From an uncultured Collinsella sp. (GTDB taxonomy: Bacteria > Actinomycetota > Coriobacteriia > Coriobacteriales > Coriobacteriaceae), in assembly GCA_934654625.1 (NCBI GenBank), contig CAKUGM010000001.1:241744-305743 (forward strand): a stretch of 64,000 bases of DNA, written 5' to 3'. This document shows positions 54,090-63,207 of this stretch, in pieces (within the stretch, counting starts at the first letter, position 1; each line of letters begins with the position of its first letter). A program made the position numbers and the translations under genes. The notes under the pieces are model-generated. The model had not been told where the DNA came from and made no database searches. It was given only the letters and a program-made list of their open reading frames with translations.

Positions 54090-57080
54090 CTACTTCAAAA
54101 GGTCGACGGGAATAAGGCCTGCCGTGCTCGCCTCGATGATCTCGTGTCCGCCGAAGACACAGACGGGGGCTTTTGCGGCGATGCGCTCGATATCGTCTGC
54201 CAGGGCGCGAACCTTCCCGGGCGTGGCCGCGAGCATGGCACGACGACGGCTCTCGCGCCAGTCTACCGGGCGCTTGGCAAAGAACTCGCCATCTTGACGA
54301 CGTGCCAGGCCATAGGGCTTCACGGGTGCATCGTGGCTCGAGACGCACGAGACGATAAAGCCCTCAAAGACCTCGGGTGCGGGGTCAAACGAACGTAACC
54401 ACGTGCCGGCGCGGCCGATGCGCTCGAGCGAGGGGTCGATAGCGGGGTCGCGATAAGTGTAGAACGCGAGCTGGCGGTCGGCGGCACAGCGGAAGTCGCA
54501 ACCGTAGGCGCCTCCCTTCACGCGAATCTCGTTCCACAGGTAATCGAACGAGAGGGCACCCGCGGCGACACCCCAGGTGCCGTCGACGGCAAGGTCCAGC
54601 TGGCGCGGGTCGATGGCCTTGCCTGCAAAGCAAACGTCGCTCGGGATGATGAACGCCTCGTTTTTGACGACGGGGGCCGGAATCTGCAGGTTGATTTCGG
54701 CGTCGGCGCGCTCGCCCAGTCCGAGCGTGTCCGCCGCGTTCCAATACGTGCGATAGTCGTCGTCCGAGCCGGTGAAGCTCACGATGGTCCCGTCTGCCAC
54801 AAAGATGCGCTTCTGCAGGTCGCGCAGCTTGTTGCACAGGTCCTCGGCACGCTCGTCAAAATGATCGACAAGCTCGCGGAGGAAGCGGTAGAAGTCCACA
54901 CCCGAGAGCTGCTCGGAAAGCACACCGGCAGGCGAGGTATAGGAGTAGGAGCGCGCGACGGCGGCGCTGTGGCCGTTCATCAAGAAGCGCTGCTCCTGGG
55001 CAATCCGCATCTGAGTGATGACGTCGCGCATGCGCTCGGTGTCCTCGAAGAGCGTTTCGCCCCAGACCTCGCGCGGGATCTGGGCAAGCGACTCGATTTT
55101 TTCGGAAAGGGCGCCGGCGGAAACGGTGAGCACCGGGCGGGCCTCGTTGGCAGCGCTTCCGCTTATGACTTCGGCGGAAAGGCTCAAAAAGCCCAGGTTG
55201 GCGCCGATGAAGCTATCGAGTTCGTCGGCCGTGTGCTGCGTGGTGGGAAGCCTGCGCATCAGGTTGGTCATGACGGTCACATAGGGTAGCTCGTCAAAGG
55301 ACAGATGGCTCAGGTCAAAGTACGCGAGCGCGTAGGAAAGGCCGCGCGTGGGGATGGCGTGTTTGAGGCAGGGCAGCGGTGTGGTTTCGTCGACAGTGAG
55401 TGCGGGCTCGGGGCGAGCGGGTCCGATGTCCGAGACATGCAGGCGCGGCAGGGTGGCGCGGGCTTCGGGCGAGTCCTCGGCCTCCTGGGCGGCGCGCAGC
55501 GTCTCGACATCGGCGTCGATGGCGGCAAGCTGCTCGTCGCTTGCCTTTGCCAGGATGGCTGCAAGCTCGGTCGCCTCGGGGTCGTCGCCCTCGGATGCCT
55601 CCTGGGGCTTGAGCTCCACAAGTGCGCTGTGGTTCGTGTCGAGAACGAGCTCGCGCAGGAGGTCTTCAAAGTAGCTGCCCGAAAGCTCCTGGCGAAGCTC
55701 CTCGTAAACCGGGCCGTACTTGAGGGCGAGGGTTGCGGCGTCGTCGTCGTAGAGCCAGGTGGAGAGGGCATCGCAGGCAATCACGACGCCATCGGCCGTG
55801 CCGTAGTCGCGCTGGCGCAGGTCGAACTCGTTGCCGCAGATCACGGCCTCCAGGCGGTCGCGGGGGATGCCGGCATCTACCAGCTCGCGGGCGCTTTGCT
55901 CGATCACTTCGCGCAGGCGGCGGGCAACTTCGGGTTGGGCGTTTTGCAAGATGATGAGCTCATAGGGCTGCAGGCACGCGGCCGAGGTATAGCTCGTCAC
56001 GTCGCCACCCAGGTTCGCCGCGAGGATTGCTTTCTTCATGGGTGCTTCGTTGGTGCCGAGCAGCGCCTCGAACAGGATGTCTGCTGCGATTACGCGCTTG
56101 CGGTCGAGGGCGTCGCCCAGCACATATCCCAGTCCCACGAGGGCGTTGTCCGGGGTGGTGACCATATCGATACTCGTGTAGTCGCAGACGATGGGCTCCT
56201 GGCGAGTGAGCGCGTTGGGGGCACCGGGGGTTGCGGCAGTCTGCGCGCCGCGTGCAGAGGCGTCGTTTGCGCGGGCTTCGTCACAGAGGTAGCGCTCGTT
56301 CAAAAAGGCCAGGGCGCGCTCGGGATCGAGGTCTCCATAGAGCGTGATGTAGCTGTTTGCCAGGTTGTAGTGGCGCGCGTGCGTGTCCAGGAACTGCTCG
56401 TAGGTGAGCGAGGGGATGGCGCGCGGGTTACCGCCCGACTCGTGGGAGTAGGCGGTGCTGGGGAACAGCTCGCGATTCATGGCGTTGTCCAGCACGTCCA
56501 TGGGATCGGAGAGGGCGCCCTTCATCTCGTTGAACACCACGCCGTTGTAGCGCAGGCGCTGGGGCGTGCCGTCTTCGGCGCGGTCCAGCTCGTAGTGCCA
56601 GCCCTCCTGCTCGAAGATGGCCTTCTTGGTATAGATAGCAGGGTTCAGCACGGCGTCCATGTACACGTCCATGAGGTTGTACAGGTCTTGCTCGTTGGTG
56701 GACGCCACGGGGTAGATGGTCTTGTCGGGGTAGGTCATGGCGTTCAAGAACGTCTGCATGGAGCTTTTGATGAGGTCGACGAACGGCTCTTTGACGGGGA
56801 ACTTGGCTGATCCGCACAACACGGAGTGCTCGAGGATGTGAAAGACGCCCGTGTCGTTTGCCGGCGGGGTCTTGAAGCCGATGGCAAACGCCTTGTTCTC
56901 GTCCTCGCAGGCAAGGAAGAGCAGACGCGCCTCGGATGCTTCGTGGGAAAGGACGTATGCTTCGGCGTCCAGCTCGTCGATGGTTTCGGCGCTCTTAACG
57001 CTAAATCCGCTTAGGGTGGCGCCGGGGACGAGCAACTTGGCGGCGTGCGCGCGAGCGCTCATCGGTTCGGTTGAGGGCAT
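54090..57080 (-). CDS. M16C metallopeptidase (presequence-protease-like)
   Basis: A 996-residue zinc peptidase. The ATG at 57080 follows GGAGG. The inverted zinc motif HILEH is at 81-85 (FHILEHSVLCGS), and the distal glutamate is Glu185 (VVFNEMKGAL). PVKEPFVDLIKSSMQTFLNAMTY is typical of the PreP/Cym1 branch. Four domains in one chain are expected, with the second half (about 510-996) catalytically silent. No signal peptide is visible, so it probably degrades peptides in the cytoplasm. It may work with the importers and aminopeptidase of this window. Confidence 0.93.
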   Translation of the reverse strand: MPSTEPMSARAHAAKLLVPGATLSGFSVKSAETIDELDAEAYVLSHEASEARLLFLACEDENKAFAIGFKTPPANDTGVFHILEHSVLCGSAKFPVKEPFVDLIKSSMQTFLNAMTYPDKTIYPVASTNEQDLYNLMDVYMDAVLNPAIYTKKAIFEQEGWHYELDRAEDGTPQRLRYNGVVFNEMKGALSDPMDVLDNAMNRELFPSTAYSHESGGNPRAIPSLTYEQFLDTHARHYNLANSYITLYGDLDPERALAFLNERYLCDEARANDASARGAQTAATPGAPNALTRQEPIVCDYTSIDMVTTPDNALVGLGYVLGDALDRKRVIAADILFEALLGTNEAPMKKAILAANLGGDVTSYTSAACLQPYELIILQNAQPEVARRLREVIEQSARELVDAGIPRDRLEAVICGNEFDLRQRDYGTADGVVIACDALSTWLYDDDAATLALKYGPVYEELRQELSGSYFEDLLRELVLDTNHSALVELKPQEASEGDDPEATELAAILAKASDEQLAAIDADVETLRAAQEAEDSPEARATLPRLHVSDIGPARPEPALTVDETTPLPCLKHAIPTRGLSYALAYFDLSHLSFDELPYVTVMTNLMRRLPTTQHTADELDSFIGANLGFLSLSAEVISGSAANEARPVLTVSAGALSEKIESLAQIPREVWGETLFEDTERMRDVITQMRIAQEQRFLMNGHSAAVARSYSYTSPAGVLSEQLSGVDFYRFLRELVDHFDERAEDLCNKLRDLQKRIFVADGTIVSFTGSDDDYRTYWNAADTLGLGERADAEINLQIPAPVVKNEAFIIPSDVCFAGKAIDPRQLDLAVDGTWGVAAGALSFDYLWNEIRVKGGAYGCDFRCAADRQLAFYTYRDPAIDPSLERIGRAGTWLRSFDPAPEVFEGFIVSCVSSHDAPVKPYGLARRQDGEFFAKRPVDWRESRRRAMLAATPGKVRALADDIERIAAKAPVCVFGGHEIIEASTAGLIPVDLLK

Positions 57081-57313
57081 GGTGCCTCCAGGAGTCGTGG
57101 TGAAGATGTGCTGTGCCCCTTTATACCCCCAAGTACGCACGCGTGTCGCCGACATTCGCGCGACATTCGGGGAGCACATACTCTATTTGAGTGCAGTACC
57201 TGCGAAAACGTTGAAATTTGGCGTGGGGCGAACGCGCGGTTTCGGCGTTTAGTGGGGTAAGGTTATACAAGTGCGGCGTGCCGTTAGGGCCTTTGCTGCG
57301 CAGAAATAGAGTG

Positions 57314-58321
57314 ATGATCGCGCGAAGGGGTATGCACGTGGGCGTGCCGGCAGGGCAAACACAGAAAGAGACGGTATCGACGGGAACCGATGCGGAGTCG
57401 CGCAAGCGCCGCCGCGCATGGCGCGATCGCCTGAACGGTCGCGAATCGCGCAAGACGTTCATAGGCGTGCTTTCCACCCTGGCGGGCGCGTGCCTTTGGG
57501 GCTTCTCGGGCACTTCGGCAAGCATGTTGTTCGATGTCTATCACGTGGATACGCTCTGGCTGCTTTCCGTGCGCCAGATCTTTGCCGGCCTGCTGTTCAT
57601 GGCGCTCATCGCCTTCACGGCGCGCGACCGTTTTGTGCGCCTGTGGACCAACCCGGCTCATATTCGCACGCAGCTGCTGTTCACTCTGTTCGGTCTTTTT
57701 GCCAATCAGCTGTTCTACTTGATTGCCATCCGCCTTACCAATGCGGGCACGGCAACGGTTTTGCAGTGCCTCGAGCTGATTATCATCATGGTTATCACCT
57801 GCGTGCGCCAGGCGCGCCGTCCGCGCAGGCGCGAGCTTGCAGGCCTCGTGCTGGCCTTGCTGGGAACCTTCCTTATCGCCACGGGCGGCGATATCTCGGC
57901 GCTTGCCATCTCGCCTGCGGGCCTCGTTGCCGGCTTGCTGACCGCGGTTTTTGCGGCGGCGACGGTCATGATTCCCGCAAGCTTGCTGCCCGAATACGGC
58001 TCTCCGGTGGTCACCGGCTCGGCCATGATGCTCTCGGGTATCATCACATGCGCTTTCGTGCAGCCGTGGAACAACGCGCCCGCGCTTGACTTTGCGGGCA
58101 TCGAGGCCCTGGTGGTCTTTATCGTGGCCGGTTCGTTCCTCTCGTACATGCTTTATATGCAGGGCGTCAAGGACCTGGGCGGCATGCGTGCGAGCATGAT
58201 CGCCACGGTGGAACCTGTCTCTGCGGCGGTGACGAGCGCCATTTTGCTGGGCGTTGCCTTCTCGGGCGCCGATATCGCGGGCTTCGCCGCAATCATCATC
58301 ATGGTGTTCCTGACGGTGTAA
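57314..58321 (+). CDS. EamA/DMT family transporter
   Basis: A membrane protein of about 335 residues with ten predicted segments in two EamA repeats. The start is uncertain: ATG 57314, ATG 57332 and GTG 57338 are in frame, and GTG 57338 has the best-placed GAAGGGG site. The first repeat begins LSTLAGACLWGFSGTSASML; the second ends near VEPVSAAVTSAILLGVAFSG, the conserved end motif. Members export amino acids or metabolites; no substrate can be assigned. The N-terminus is long and basic. Confidence 0.88.
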   Translation: MIARRGMHVGVPAGQTQKETVSTGTDAESRKRRRAWRDRLNGRESRKTFIGVLSTLAGACLWGFSGTSASMLFDVYHVDTLWLLSVRQIFAGLLFMALIAFTARDRFVRLWTNPAHIRTQLLFTLFGLFANQLFYLIAIRLTNAGTATVLQCLELIIIMVITCVRQARRPRRRELAGLVLALLGTFLIATGGDISALAISPAGLVAGLLTAVFAAATVMIPASLLPEYGSPVVTGSAMMLSGIITCAFVQPWNNAPALDFAGIEALVVFIVAGSFLSYMLYMQGVKDLGGMRASMIATVEPVSAAVTSAILLGVAFSGADIAGFAAIIIMVFLTV

Positions 58322-58351
58322 GAAGCATCTTCCTCGGCAATCCCGGGGCAT

Positions 58352-58389
58352 AAAAACACCCGCGCAGGACGTGGGTCCATACGCGGGTG
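58352..58389 (-). terminator. Terminator after the SPFH gene
   Basis: CACCCGCG (58357-58364) pairs with CGCGGGTG (58382-58389). On the minus strand it is followed by TTTTTA. It also faces the end of the EamA gene. Confidence 0.8.
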
Positions 58390-58423
58390 CGGAAGGGTGT
58401 GTGCCGCTTTGCGGAAGGGGCCG

Positions 58424-59380
58424 CTACTGCTGCGGGTCCACAGGCGGGACGTTGCCCTGACGGTTGGCCTCGCCGGCGCACAGCATCTGCTCGAACATGC
58501 TCGATGCCTGCTTGTAGTCGCTCGGCAAAACGACGGTGGCGCTCTTGCCGCTCTTGGCAAATTCGTTCATCATCTCGGTCCACTGGGTGAACATGAACAG
58601 CTGGTTTGCCTCGTCGTTGCCCACGCCTGTCTCCTGGATGGTCTCGAGTGAATCCTTGATGCCAAGCGCGATGGCCTTGCGCTGGTTGGCGATACCCTCG
58701 CCGGCCTTCTCCATGGCCTCGGCCTCTGCCTTGGCCTCGGTCACGCGGCGGATGCGGTCGGCCTCGGCCAGGTCCTGAGCGGCGGCCTTGGTGCGCTGCG
58801 CGGCGTTGATCTGGTTCATGGAGTCCTCGACCTCATGCGGCAGGGCGATCTTGGTGATAAGCGTCGAGACCAGGGTGAAGCCGTAGGCGTCCATCTGCTC
58901 GGACACGGTGGCGTTGACGTCTTTTGCGATGTCGTCCTTCTTGGCAAAGACCTCGTCGAGGGTGTAGACGGGGATGGAGGAGCGCAGGGCGTCGGTGATG
59001 AAGTCGCGCATCTGAGCCACCGGCTGCTGCAGCATGTAGTAGCTCTTGTAGACGCCGGACTGCTCGGGCGTGGCGCCGAGCTCGTAGCTCACGTGGTACT
59101 GCGCGGAGACCTCCAGGCCGATGGTCACGTTGTCCTCGGTCTTCACGTCGATGTCAAAGCCGTTTTTCATGGTGCGCAGGCTTACCGTGGCTGCCTTGCG
59201 GTCCACAAAGGGAATCTTGGCGTGGAAGCCCGCGCCTACGATCTTGTTGAACTTGCCCAGGCGCTCGATGATCACGGCATGTTGCTGCTTGACCACGAAG
59301 AAGACGTTGCCGGTGAGGGCAAAGACAATAAAGAGAAGGATGAGAATCCAAAGGATGCTGCCGATGGCTGCAAAGATCAT
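58424..59380 (-). CDS. SPFH/Band 7 domain protein
   Basis: A 318-residue stomatin/prohibitin-like membrane protein. It has one N-terminal hydrophobic segment (about 4-29) and then the SPFH domain, beginning VVKQQHAVIIERLGKFNK. A C-terminal coiled coil follows, rich in Ala, Glu and Arg (AEADRIRRVTEAKAEAEAM). Relatives organise membrane microdomains and protease complexes. No NfeD-type partner is adjacent. Confidence 0.92.
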   Translation of the reverse strand: MIFAAIGSILWILILLFIVFALTGNVFFVVKQQHAVIIERLGKFNKIVGAGFHAKIPFVDRKAATVSLRTMKNGFDIDVKTEDNVTIGLEVSAQYHVSYELGATPEQSGVYKSYYMLQQPVAQMRDFITDALRSSIPVYTLDEVFAKKDDIAKDVNATVSEQMDAYGFTLVSTLITKIALPHEVEDSMNQINAAQRTKAAAQDLAEADRIRRVTEAKAEAEAMEKAGEGIANQRKAIALGIKDSLETIQETGVGNDEANQLFMFTQWTEMMNEFAKSGKSATVVLPSDYKQASSMFEQMLCAGEANRQGNVPPVDPQQ

Positions 59381-59469
59381 GTCTGTTCCTTAGAACGGGC
59401 CGATATTGTTCTCGATTTTACCCGATGTGGCAGATAACGACTCCCGGTTTCGGGTCAGCGTTGCGCAAG

Positions 59470-59522
59470 GGAAACGCCCGCCGCGCGGCCGCTTGTTATC
59501 GTGGCCGGCTGTGCGACGGGCG
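59470..59522 (-). terminator. Imperfect hairpin after the carboxypeptidase gene
   Basis: A GC-rich stem pairs CGCCCGCCGC with GCGACGGGCG, and GGCCG with CGGCC, around a short loop, with mismatches. It is followed on the minus strand by TTTCCC. It is a weak candidate terminator. Confidence 0.4.
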
Positions 59523-59556
59523 CAGGGGTGCAAAGGGCGCGTTTTGCCCTGTGGAT

Positions 59557-61086
59557 CTACAGGCTATAGAGCGAGCGGAACTTCTCGTTCAGATAATCGC
59601 AGTAGAAGTGTGCGTCGAAGGGGGCGCCACATGCGTCTTGGATAAGTTCCGGCGCGTCCTTGGCGCGGCCCCACTGCCAGATCTTGTTGCCCAGCCAGGT
59701 GCAGACGGGCGTAAGATCGCCTGCGGCGCAGGCGGCGTCGATGTCCACGCCGTCGGCCTTCATGGCGGGCACGTACTGCGCGTCGTACGCGCTGCCCAAG
59801 GCGTAGGTGGGGAAGTAGCCAAACGATCCGCCCGACCAATGGACGTCCTGCAGGCAGCCACGGGCGTCATCGGGAACCTCGACGCCCAGGTACTCGTTCA
59901 TAAAGCGGCTCCACAGGGCGGGGATATCGCGTGCCGTGGCCTCGCCGGCAAAGAGCAGGCGTTCGATTTCATAGCGCACCATGATGTGCAGGGGATAGGT
60001 GAGCTCGTCGGCCTCGGTGCGAATGAGCGAGGGGCGTGCGATGTTGACGGCGCGGTAGAGCTCGTCCTCGCTCACCTGGCCGTAGACCTCGGGGATGTGC
60101 TTGCGCAGGACCTGCAGCAGCGGGCCCATAAAGGCGCGGCTGCGCGCTACGGTGTTTTCGAAGAAACGGCTCTGGCTCTCGTGGATACCCATCGAGGTGC
60201 CGCCTTCGAGACTCGTGAAGGCGTAAGCGGGGTTGACGCCCAGCTCGTAGATGGTGTGCCCGGCCTCGTGGACGATGGAGAACACGTTGGAGAGGGCGTC
60301 ATCTTCATAGAAGTGGGTGGCAATGCGCGCGTCGCCGGTGGCAAAGCCCTCGGAGAAGGGGTGCTCGGTCATGGCGAGCGTGGTGTCGGCAAGGTCGAGG
60401 CCCACGAGTTTCATCAGATCGAGGGAGAGGGCCTTTTGTACCTCGACGGGCACATGCGCGTGGGCGAAGGGAGCCTCTGACTGCTGGCTGCGCTCGCCAA
60501 TCTCGTGCACGAGCGGTACTACAGTGTCTTTGACCTGGGCGCAGAAGGCGTCAAAGGATGCGGCGGAAAGGCCGCGCTCGTGTTGATCGAGCCAGACGTC
60601 ATAGGGGTCGGCCTGGGGATCCATGAGCGCTGCTTGGTGCTTAAGGGAATCGACGATGCGGTCGATGTAGGGCTCGAAGCTTGCCCAGTCGTTGGCGACC
60701 TTGGCTTTGTGCCAAACGGCTTGTGCCTCGCATGTTAGGCGGGTCCAGGCCTCGGCCTCTTCGGTAGGGATGGCCAGTGCCTCGTGCTGGTCGCGAGCGA
60801 GGACGCGGGCCTCGGCACGCAGCTGCTCGTCCTCGACGTTGCCGGACTCTACGGCGTCGAGCAGGTCCTTAACCTTTTTGACGGAGGATTTCTTGGTGAG
60901 TAGCTTGTGGTATTCGCTAGCAAGTGTGCCCATCGCCTCGGTGCGTGCGGCGGCGCCGTTCTCGGGCGCGATGGTGGCGCCATCGAATTCGGCGATCTTC
61001 ATCAGGTAGCTGCGGCACCAAAGCTTGCGCTCAAGCTTGCGCACAGAGGCGGCAGCCTTCTTTGCTTGGTCTTTCTTTTTTCCCAT
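59557..61086 (-). CDS. M32 family carboxypeptidase
   Basis: A 509-residue metallocarboxypeptidase. The ATG at 61086 has GGGAG 6 bases upstream; an ATG 12 bases earlier is an alternative. The zinc motif HEAGH (273-277, SIVHEAGHTIYELG) is present, and IHESQSRFFEN carries the third ligand. Further family motifs include IRTEADELTYPLHIMVRYEIE and DVHWSGGSFGYFPTYALG. The N-terminus is Lys-rich. It removes C-terminal residues from peptides in the cytoplasm. Confidence 0.95.
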   Translation of the reverse strand: MGKKKDQAKKAAASVRKLERKLWCRSYLMKIAEFDGATIAPENGAAARTEAMGTLASEYHKLLTKKSSVKKVKDLLDAVESGNVEDEQLRAEARVLARDQHEALAIPTEEAEAWTRLTCEAQAVWHKAKVANDWASFEPYIDRIVDSLKHQAALMDPQADPYDVWLDQHERGLSAASFDAFCAQVKDTVVPLVHEIGERSQQSEAPFAHAHVPVEVQKALSLDLMKLVGLDLADTTLAMTEHPFSEGFATGDARIATHFYEDDALSNVFSIVHEAGHTIYELGVNPAYAFTSLEGGTSMGIHESQSRFFENTVARSRAFMGPLLQVLRKHIPEVYGQVSEDELYRAVNIARPSLIRTEADELTYPLHIMVRYEIERLLFAGEATARDIPALWSRFMNEYLGVEVPDDARGCLQDVHWSGGSFGYFPTYALGSAYDAQYVPAMKADGVDIDAACAAGDLTPVCTWLGNKIWQWGRAKDAPELIQDACGAPFDAHFYCDYLNEKFRSLYSL

Positions 61087-61201
61087 GTTCGCTCCCATCG
61101 CGTGGTGTCAAAACACACCAAGTGTACCCATGTGCGGGCGTGGAGGGCGGGTTGTGTGAGTGTTGAATCCTTGAGTGGGCGTCGGCTTCGCTTGAGGTGG
61201 C

Positions 61202-61375
61202 GGAAAAGTCAAAATATGTACGATTGGGGCTTCGTTTTTGACATGTATAAGGGTATGGACGTCAAAATCGGCAACGGACGGAAGTGTGAACAACGTTCAC
61301 GGTTCCTGCAGGGGCGTTTTGGCCCCTTGTAAAGCCCGCCGGCGTGCCGATCATCGTACATATTTCGACTTTTCC
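61202..61375. mobile_element. Candidate miniature inverted-repeat element
   Basis: Terminal inverted repeats of 23 bp, GGAAAAGTC-x-AAATATGTACGAT (61202-61224) and its complement (61353-61375), differ at one base. They enclose about 130 bases with two hairpins, GTGAAC-AAC-GTTCAC and AGGGGC-GTTTTG-GCCCCT. There is no transposase gene or convincing reading frame. It lies in the gap upstream of the pheS T-box. It is either a MITE-like element or a structured RNA. Confidence 0.55.
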
Positions 61376-61380
61376 ACCAT

Positions 61381-61595
61381 TTTGATCGGGCTTCGCTGCA
61401 CTAAAAGACGCGGCGGCGCCGGCTTGCGATTTTTTATGCAAGAAAGCATCGGTTTTATTCATTAACGAGGTCTTCAGACTCGCTGCGCTCGGGCTGCGGA
61501 CTTGCGGCGGGGCGTCCCGCGGGCTCATTGTGCAAAGCGCGCGGAAAAGGGGCGCGCGGCCTTTGGATGCTACGCGTTCGTTGACTCGCTTGTGC
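61381..61595 (+). other. Gene-free stretch between the repeat element and the T-box
   Basis: About 215 bases, with a GC-rich central part. I see no supported gene. A TATCAT element at 61596-61601 is the probable -10 box for the T-box transcript, but no good -35 is seen. Confidence 0.5.
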
Positions 61596-61612
61596 TATCA
61601 TTCTGGCCAATG

Positions 61613-61877
61613 CGTTGACGGAGAGGGTTTGGTCCGCCGCGCCGGGTTTAAGAGAGAAGAGGTCATGGGCTGCAAGCCTCTTCACCTTGGCAAGGGCTAA
61701 ACGTTCACTCCCGAGCAGCGACCTGAACGGGCATTACCTGAGTAGGGGAGCCGTGAGCCTCGCGACAAGAGGTCAAAAGAGGGCATGCCGGGCCGGACAT
61801 CCGGCTGCCAAACAAGGTGGTACCGCGGAATTCAACCGTCCTTGGGTAAGCGAGAAGCGCCCAAGGACGGTTTTTTG
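61613..61877 (+). promoter_or_regulatory. T-box leader controlling pheS-pheT
   Basis: The T-box sequence AAGGTGGTACCGCG lies at 61814-61827, matching the conserved core. The terminator CCGTCCTTGGG / CCCAAGGACGG (61836-61870) is followed by TTTTTT. Stem I is closed by CGTTG/CAGCG and GGAG/CTCC. Just above it, a specifier TTC (Phe) at 61704-61706 is followed by A. An AGAGAG motif lies on the 5' side. Uncharged tRNA-Phe should favour antitermination and expression of the synthetase genes. Confidence 0.92.
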
Positions 61878-61934
61878 TTGCCGAGTGCGGGCGGACGGGG
61901 CATGGCACCCCATGCAGACAGGAAAGGAAGATAG

Positions 61935-63011
61935 ATGAGTCTGATCGATGATCTGGCCAAGCTCGAAGCGGAGGCAAAGGAACTTATCGCCAACGCCGAC
62001 GACGCCGAGAAGCTCGAGGCCGCCCGCGTGGCCCTGCTCGGCCGCAAGGGCCGTGTGACCGGCCTGATGCGCATGATGGGCAAGCTCTCGCCCGAGGAGC
62101 GCCCCGTGATGGGCAAGCGCGCCAACGAGATGCGCCAGCTGGTCGAGGGCCTGTTCGAGGAGCGCAAGGCCGAGATGAAGGCTGCTGCCCTCAAGCATGC
62201 GCTCGAGCACGACGCCGTGGATATCACTCTGCCGGGCATCCGTCCGCAGATCGGCCATCAGCACCTCATCAAGCAGATCATCGAGGAGGCCGAGGACATC
62301 TTCTGCGGTATCGGCTACACCGTCGAGTCCGGCCCGCAGGTCGATACCTCCTATTACAACTTCACCGCGCTCAACGCCCCCATGGATCACCCCAGCCGCT
62401 CGGCGCGCGACACCTTCTATGTGGTCGACAATAACCCTGGCAGCGTGGCACACCCCGAGACCCATGCCCATGGCGAGTCCGACATCCTGCTGCGCACCCA
62501 GACTTCGGGCGTGCAGATCCACACCATGGAGAGCCAGAAGCCGCCCATCTACATGATCTGCCCGGGCACCGTGTACCGTCCCGACACGGCAGACGCCTGC
62601 CACCTGCCTCAGTTCAACCAGATCGAGGGCCTTGTGGTGGACGAGGGCATCACCTTCGGCGACCTTAAGGGCACGCTTGATTACTTTGTCAAGTGCATGT
62701 TCGGCGAGGACCGCAAGACGCGTTATCGCCCGCACTTCTTCCCCTTCACCGAGCCTTCCTGCGAGGTCGACGTGAGCTGCCACGTGTGCGGCGGCAAGGG
62801 CTGCAACTTCTGCAAGCATTCCGGCTGGATCGAGATTTTGGGCTGCGGCATGGTCGACCCCAACGTGCTTATCAACTGCGGCATCGACCCCGAGAAATAT
62901 ACCGGCTTCGCTTTTGGCATCGGCGCCGAGCGCGTGGCGGCACTTCGTTACGACCTGCCCGACCTGCGCACGCTGATGACGGGTGATATGCGCTGCCTCA
63001 ACCAGTTTTAA
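61935..63011 (+). CDS. pheS: Phenylalanine-tRNA ligase alpha subunit
   Basis: A 358-residue class II synthetase subunit. The ATG at 61935 follows AGGAAAGATAG. The N-terminal coiled coil (about 1-90) binds tRNA. Motif 2 lies around RTQTSGVQIHTM and motif 3 around GFAFGIGAERVAALRY. A cysteine cluster (CHVCGGKGCNFCKHSGW) is present near residues 279-295, as in many bacterial PheS. It is the first gene after the T-box. Confidence 0.97.
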   Translation: MSLIDDLAKLEAEAKELIANADDAEKLEAARVALLGRKGRVTGLMRMMGKLSPEERPVMGKRANEMRQLVEGLFEERKAEMKAAALKHALEHDAVDITLPGIRPQIGHQHLIKQIIEEAEDIFCGIGYTVESGPQVDTSYYNFTALNAPMDHPSRSARDTFYVVDNNPGSVAHPETHAHGESDILLRTQTSGVQIHTMESQKPPIYMICPGTVYRPDTADACHLPQFNQIEGLVVDEGITFGDLKGTLDYFVKCMFGEDRKTRYRPHFFPFTEPSCEVDVSCHVCGGKGCNFCKHSGWIEILGCGMVDPNVLINCGIDPEKYTGFAFGIGAERVAALRYDLPDLRTLMTGDMRCLNQF

Positions 63012-63024
63012 GGGAATCCGTCCC

Positions 63025-63131
63025 CGCGGCTTCCCCAAGCACGGCACCTCGGCGCTCAATCGTCGCTTGCGTACCTTAAGTACGCGGCGCTCCTCTTTCG
63101 GGCCGATCTGCCGCACTTGGGAAAGCCGTAA
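63025..63131. repeat. Inverted-repeat element in the pheS-pheT gap
   Basis: Imperfect 20-base arms (CGGCTTCCCCAAGCACGGCA and the complement of TGCCGCACTTGGGAAAGCCG) match at 17 of 20 positions. They enclose a second dyad, GCGTAC-CTTAA-GTACGC, near 63070-63086. It splits an operon that is normally tight, leaving a 196-base gap. It is likely an inserted REP-like element. Confidence 0.6.
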
Positions 63132-63207
63132 ACGTGGCTGGTTTTTATTATCTTCGCTGCTGTAATTCATTCCCATGCGTATGGGGTTAGATAAAAAGGA
63201 GAGCTAA

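Noticed and set aside
61262-61528. An 88-codon minus-strand frame across the inverted-repeat element
   Set aside because: It crosses the right terminal repeat and has no ribosome site; the hairpins and repeats explain the sequence better than a protein does.
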